The notes under the pieces: generated by a model
What the model saw: only the letters and a program-made list of their open reading frames with translations
Told to the model about the DNA's origin: nothing
Databases searched by the model: none
Position numbers and translations under genes: made by a program
Source of the DNA: Bacillota bacterium
GTDB taxonomy: Bacteria > Bacillota > Clostridia > Lachnospirales > Lachnospiraceae
NCBI GenBank assembly: GCA_023437715.1
Contig: JAEZFK010000035.1
Coordinates: 73,612-137,611 of the forward strand
Reading direction: 5' to 3'
DNA length: 64,000 nucleotides
Shown: piece after piece, positions 61,921-64,000 of the stretch
Position numbering within the stretch: the first letter of the stretch is position 1
How the letters are laid out: each line of letters begins with the position of its first letter

Positions 61921-61977
61921 AAGTGTGTTCCTCCTGTAGAACGACATTCTATCCTTTAACATACTGGATTTATATGT

Positions 61978-62006
61978 ATAATAGCACTGAGAAATGAGGT
62001 TGTCAA
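61978..62006 (-). promoter_or_regulatory. promoter of the metN operon leader
   Basis: On the minus strand TTGACA (62006-62001) and TATTAT (61983-61978) are separated by 17 bases. Transcription would begin near 61971, about 50 bases before the leader-peptide ATG. Confidence 0.85.
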
Positions 62007-62032
62007 CCGGAATGTAAAAAAAATCGTTTCAT

Positions 62033-62066
62033 CCGCCAAATTATGAATGGCATGGCTGAATAGTAA
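62033..62066. repeat. right-end fragment of the dispersed hairpin repeat
   Basis: CCGCCAAATTAT followed by GGCATGGCTGAATAGTAAC matches the right end of the element at 55176-55210. Its terminal sequence is the reverse complement, with one mismatch, of the left end of that copy (GTTACTATTTAGCCATGC). Confidence 0.7.
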
Positions 62067-62123
62067 CTTTTTTGATTGGATATCAGGCAGGACGAAACGA
62101 ACCGGTGCAGACTTAAAAGCAAA

Positions 62124-62179
62124 AAAGGGCGGCAGGCACATTTGAATTTAATCATATCCAAATGTGCCTGCCGCCCTTT
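62124..62179 (-). terminator. 21-bp perfect inverted repeat, second terminator after rny
   Basis: The 21-base arms (62124-62144 and 62159-62179, core GGGCGGCAGGCACATTTG) pair without mismatch around a 14-base loop. On the minus strand the second arm runs into TTTTTTGC. It lies in tandem after the rny terminator and before the met promoter, insulating the two units. Confidence 0.8.
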
Positions 62180-62222
62180 CAGAGGTTTTATGTAATCCAA
62201 TATTAAAATCTATAAGAAATAA

Positions 62223-62275
62223 AAAATGCCCCAAACCCGCATGAATACTAGCTTTCTAAGGTTTGGGGGCATTTT
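62223..62275 (-). terminator. rny terminator
   Basis: On the minus strand AAAATGCCCCCAAACC pairs with GGTTTGGGGCATTTT, with one bulged base, followed by TTATTTC. It starts 20 bases after the rny stop. Confidence 0.85.
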
Positions 62276-62294
62276 GTCTTATCTTTCTGAATAA

Positions 62295-63854
62295 TTATTT
62301 CGCATAATCTGTTACTCTGGATTCCCGGATCACGTTGACCTTGATCTGTCCCGGGTACTCTAAGGATTCTTCGATCTTCTTAGAGATGTCACGGGCAAGG
62401 AGCACCATATCGTCATCGTTAATCTGTTCCGGAACTACCATGATCCGAACTTCGCGTCCTGCCTGAATGGCAAAGGACTTGTCCACTCCCTTAAAGGAAT
62501 TGGTAATATCTTCTAACTGTTTTAATCTGTTTGTATATGTCTCCAGAGTCTCTCTTCTGGCACCAGGCCTTGCTGCGGAAATGGTATCCGCCGCCTGGAC
62601 CACACAAGCGATGAGGCTCTGTGGTTCAACGTCTCCATGATGGGATTCTACGGTATTCAGCACGATTGCGGATTCCTTGTACTTTTTGCACAGTTCCACA
62701 CCTAACTGAATATGAGAGCCTTCCATCTCATGGTCAACGGCTTTCCCAATGTCATGTAACAAACCGGCACGTTTGGCCATACGGACATCAAGGCCGATCT
62801 CTCCGGCTAACAGCCCGGATAACTGGGCCACCTCAATGGAATGCTTTAACGCATTCTGTCCGTAGCTTGTTCTGTATTTTAACTTGCCAAGCAGTCTGAT
62901 GAGTTCTGGATGAAGACCGTGAATGCCCACTTCCAGGGCAGCGGCTTCTCCTTCTTCACGCATATTGGTTTCTACTTCCCTTTGCGCCTTTTCCACCATT
63001 TCTTCGATTCTGGCCGGATGAATACGGCCGTCCACAATGAGGCGCTCCAGCGCAATTCTGGCTACCTCCCGGCGAACCGGATCAAATCCGGATAATACAA
63101 CAGCTTCCGGAGTATCATCAATGATAAGCTCCACTCCCGTAAGGGTCTCTAAGGTACGGATGTTACGGCCTTCTCTGCCGATAATCCTGCCCTTCATCTC
63201 ATCATTTGGAAGCTGTACGACGGAAACTGTGGTTTCCGCCACGTGATCTGCGGCACACCTTTGAATCGCTGTCACCACATATTCCTTTGCCTTTTTATCG
63301 GCCTCTTCTTTTGCTTTGTTGTCAAGTTCCTTGATTAATTTCGCAGTGTCATGTTTTACATCATCTTCAACAGATTTTAAAAGATATTCTTTTGCCTGTT
63401 CGGAGGTAAGTCCGGAAATCTTTTCCAGTTCCTGTATGCCTTTTTCATAGAGAGATTCCACTTCGGCATTTCTCTTATTCAGGGCTTCCTCTCTGGCAGC
63501 CAGACCTGCTTCTCGCTTTTCCATGGTTTCGGACTTCTTGTCCAAGTTTTCTTCTTTACTTAATACCCGTCTTTCATAACGTTGAAGCTCAGCTCTTCTT
63601 TCCCTGGTTTCTTTCTCCAGTTCATTCTTAGTCTTTAAGGACTCTTCTTTTGCCTCAAGGAGAGCTTCACGCTTCTTTGTCTCAGCGGTCTTTAATGCTT
63701 CATCTATTATTTCCCTGGATTTTTCTTCTGCCGAGCCGATTTTTCTCTCGTAAGTATTCTTACGATATGCAGTGGCAGCAGACCAAGTAATAAGAGCAAC
63801 TACAACTGATGCGGCAATGGCGATCAATGCAGCCGTGAATACTGATACTGACAC
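62295..63854 (-). CDS. rny: ribonuclease Y
   Basis: Membrane-anchored endoribonuclease that starts mRNA decay in Firmicutes. The 519-residue protein has an N-terminal transmembrane helix (1-25), a long coiled coil (30-200), a KH RNA-binding domain (LPNDEMKGRIIGREGRNIRT near 213-232) and an HD phosphohydrolase domain with GLLHDIGKAVDHEMEG near 365-380 and VESHHGD. The length matches other RNase Y proteins. The start is a GTG with GGAGGTG upstream. It appears monocistronic. Confidence 0.97.
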   Translation of the reverse strand: MSVSVFTAALIAIAASVVVALITWSAATAYRKNTYERKIGSAEEKSREIIDEALKTAETKKREALLEAKEESLKTKNELEKETRERRAELQRYERRVLSKEENLDKKSETMEKREAGLAAREEALNKRNAEVESLYEKGIQELEKISGLTSEQAKEYLLKSVEDDVKHDTAKLIKELDNKAKEEADKKAKEYVVTAIQRCAADHVAETTVSVVQLPNDEMKGRIIGREGRNIRTLETLTGVELIIDDTPEAVVLSGFDPVRREVARIALERLIVDGRIHPARIEEMVEKAQREVETNMREEGEAAALEVGIHGLHPELIRLLGKLKYRTSYGQNALKHSIEVAQLSGLLAGEIGLDVRMAKRAGLLHDIGKAVDHEMEGSHIQLGVELCKKYKESAIVLNTVESHHGDVEPQSLIACVVQAADTISAARPGARRETLETYTNRLKQLEDITNSFKGVDKSFAIQAGREVRIMVVPEQINDDDMVLLARDISKKIEESLEYPGQIKVNVIRESRVTDYAK

Positions 63855-63983
63855 AGGAGCACCTCCTTATTTTATTTTCATTGTACAACAATACAACACT
63901 ACAATTTTAAACTGTTTTATACATTATGTCAAGTATTTCGCCAGCGTTTCAGGCATAGTTATCACATTTTGCATTCCAATTAA

Positions 63984-64000
63984 GCCATGCAGAAATATTT
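63984..64000. repeat. left end of another dispersed hairpin repeat, cut by the window edge
   Basis: GCCATGCAGAAATATTT is identical to the left part of the element at 55061-55077. The rest lies beyond the window. Confidence 0.65.

Larger units (their letters stand above)
61921..62294. other. intergenic region between rny and the met leader: promoter, repeat fragment and two hairpins
   Basis: It contains the met promoter (61978-62006), a right-end fragment of the dispersed repeat (62033-62066), a 21-bp perfect inverted repeat (62124-62179) and the rny terminator (62223-62275). No coding frame is supported. Confidence 0.7.

Noticed and set aside
61921..62006. SAM riboswitch or T-box upstream of the met leader peptide
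   Set aside because: Only about 50 bases separate the predicted transcription start from the leader ORF, and no S-box or T-box consensus sequence is visible there.
1..64000. CRISPR arrays, rRNA, tRNA, prophage or defence-island genes
   Set aside because: None was seen: no regularly spaced repeats with unique spacers, no phage structural genes, no recognisable tRNA or rRNA.

Overview
The window looks like a chromosomal segment of an anaerobic, spore-forming, low-to-mid GC Firmicute of the Lachnospiraceae (Clostridium cluster XIVa, Lacrimispora/Hungatella-like). The grounds are strong AGGAGG ribosome binding sites, a T-box and a TPP riboswitch, a spoIIM-xerD-NUDIX neighbourhood, RNase Y, and several sugar-utilisation clusters with BglG, AraC and AraR-type regulators. 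The genus is inferred from gene content and style, not from a marker gene. No rRNA, tRNA, CRISPR array or prophage was recognised.

Layout. 0-8 kb: adenosine deaminase, a frameshifted cyclase-family gene divergent from a MarR regulator, an AhpD-like gene divergent from an Lrp regulator, an AEC transporter coupled to a GltD-like flavoprotein, and apt. 7-12.4 kb: an AraC regulator, a small unknown gene, a MocR regulator, azlCD and decayed acetyltransferase remnants. 12.4-17.5 kb: xerD, spoIIM, a NUDIX ADP-ribose pyrophosphatase, proC, an EamA transporter and a nitroreductase. 17.5-24.5 kb: a complete trpEGDCFBA operon behind a promoter and a T-box with a UGG specifier. 24.6-29.6 kb: a coiled-coil heptad-repeat protein, then a TPP riboswitch and thiC-thiW-thiM-thiE-thiD.

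29.6-35 kb: a beta-glucoside PTS (IIA, IIB, IIC), a GH1 glycosidase and a PRD regulator. 35-38.6 kb: a chemoreceptor and an orphan serine resolvase. 38.7-45.5 kb: lacZ with a divergent AraC regulator, a two-gene operon of very short proteins (one VbhA-antitoxin-like), a second AraC regulator and an MFS transporter. 45.5-52.9 kb: an arabinose/arabinan cluster read as fsa-abfA-araA-kinase-araD-araR, with an AraR-like operator over its promoter. 53.2-54.7 kb: a D,D-carboxypeptidase.

55-62 kb holds the most interesting locus. A consensus promoter is followed by a 46-codon leader ORF rich in Met and Cys, a strong intrinsic terminator and then metN-metI-LDH-like-metQ-FAD-oxidase-aminotransferase. 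The LDH-like enzyme has Met where lactate dehydrogenases have the specificity Gln102, and the aminotransferase resembles the YbdL methionine transaminases. Together they suggest uptake and interconversion of methionine with its 2-oxo and 2-hydroxy analogues, controlled by leader-peptide attenuation. RNase Y (rny) closes the window. Two families of short dispersed repeats are present. One lies just after both attenuator terminators (trp and met). The other is a 161-bp multi-hairpin element with partial copies at 62.0 kb and at the right edge.
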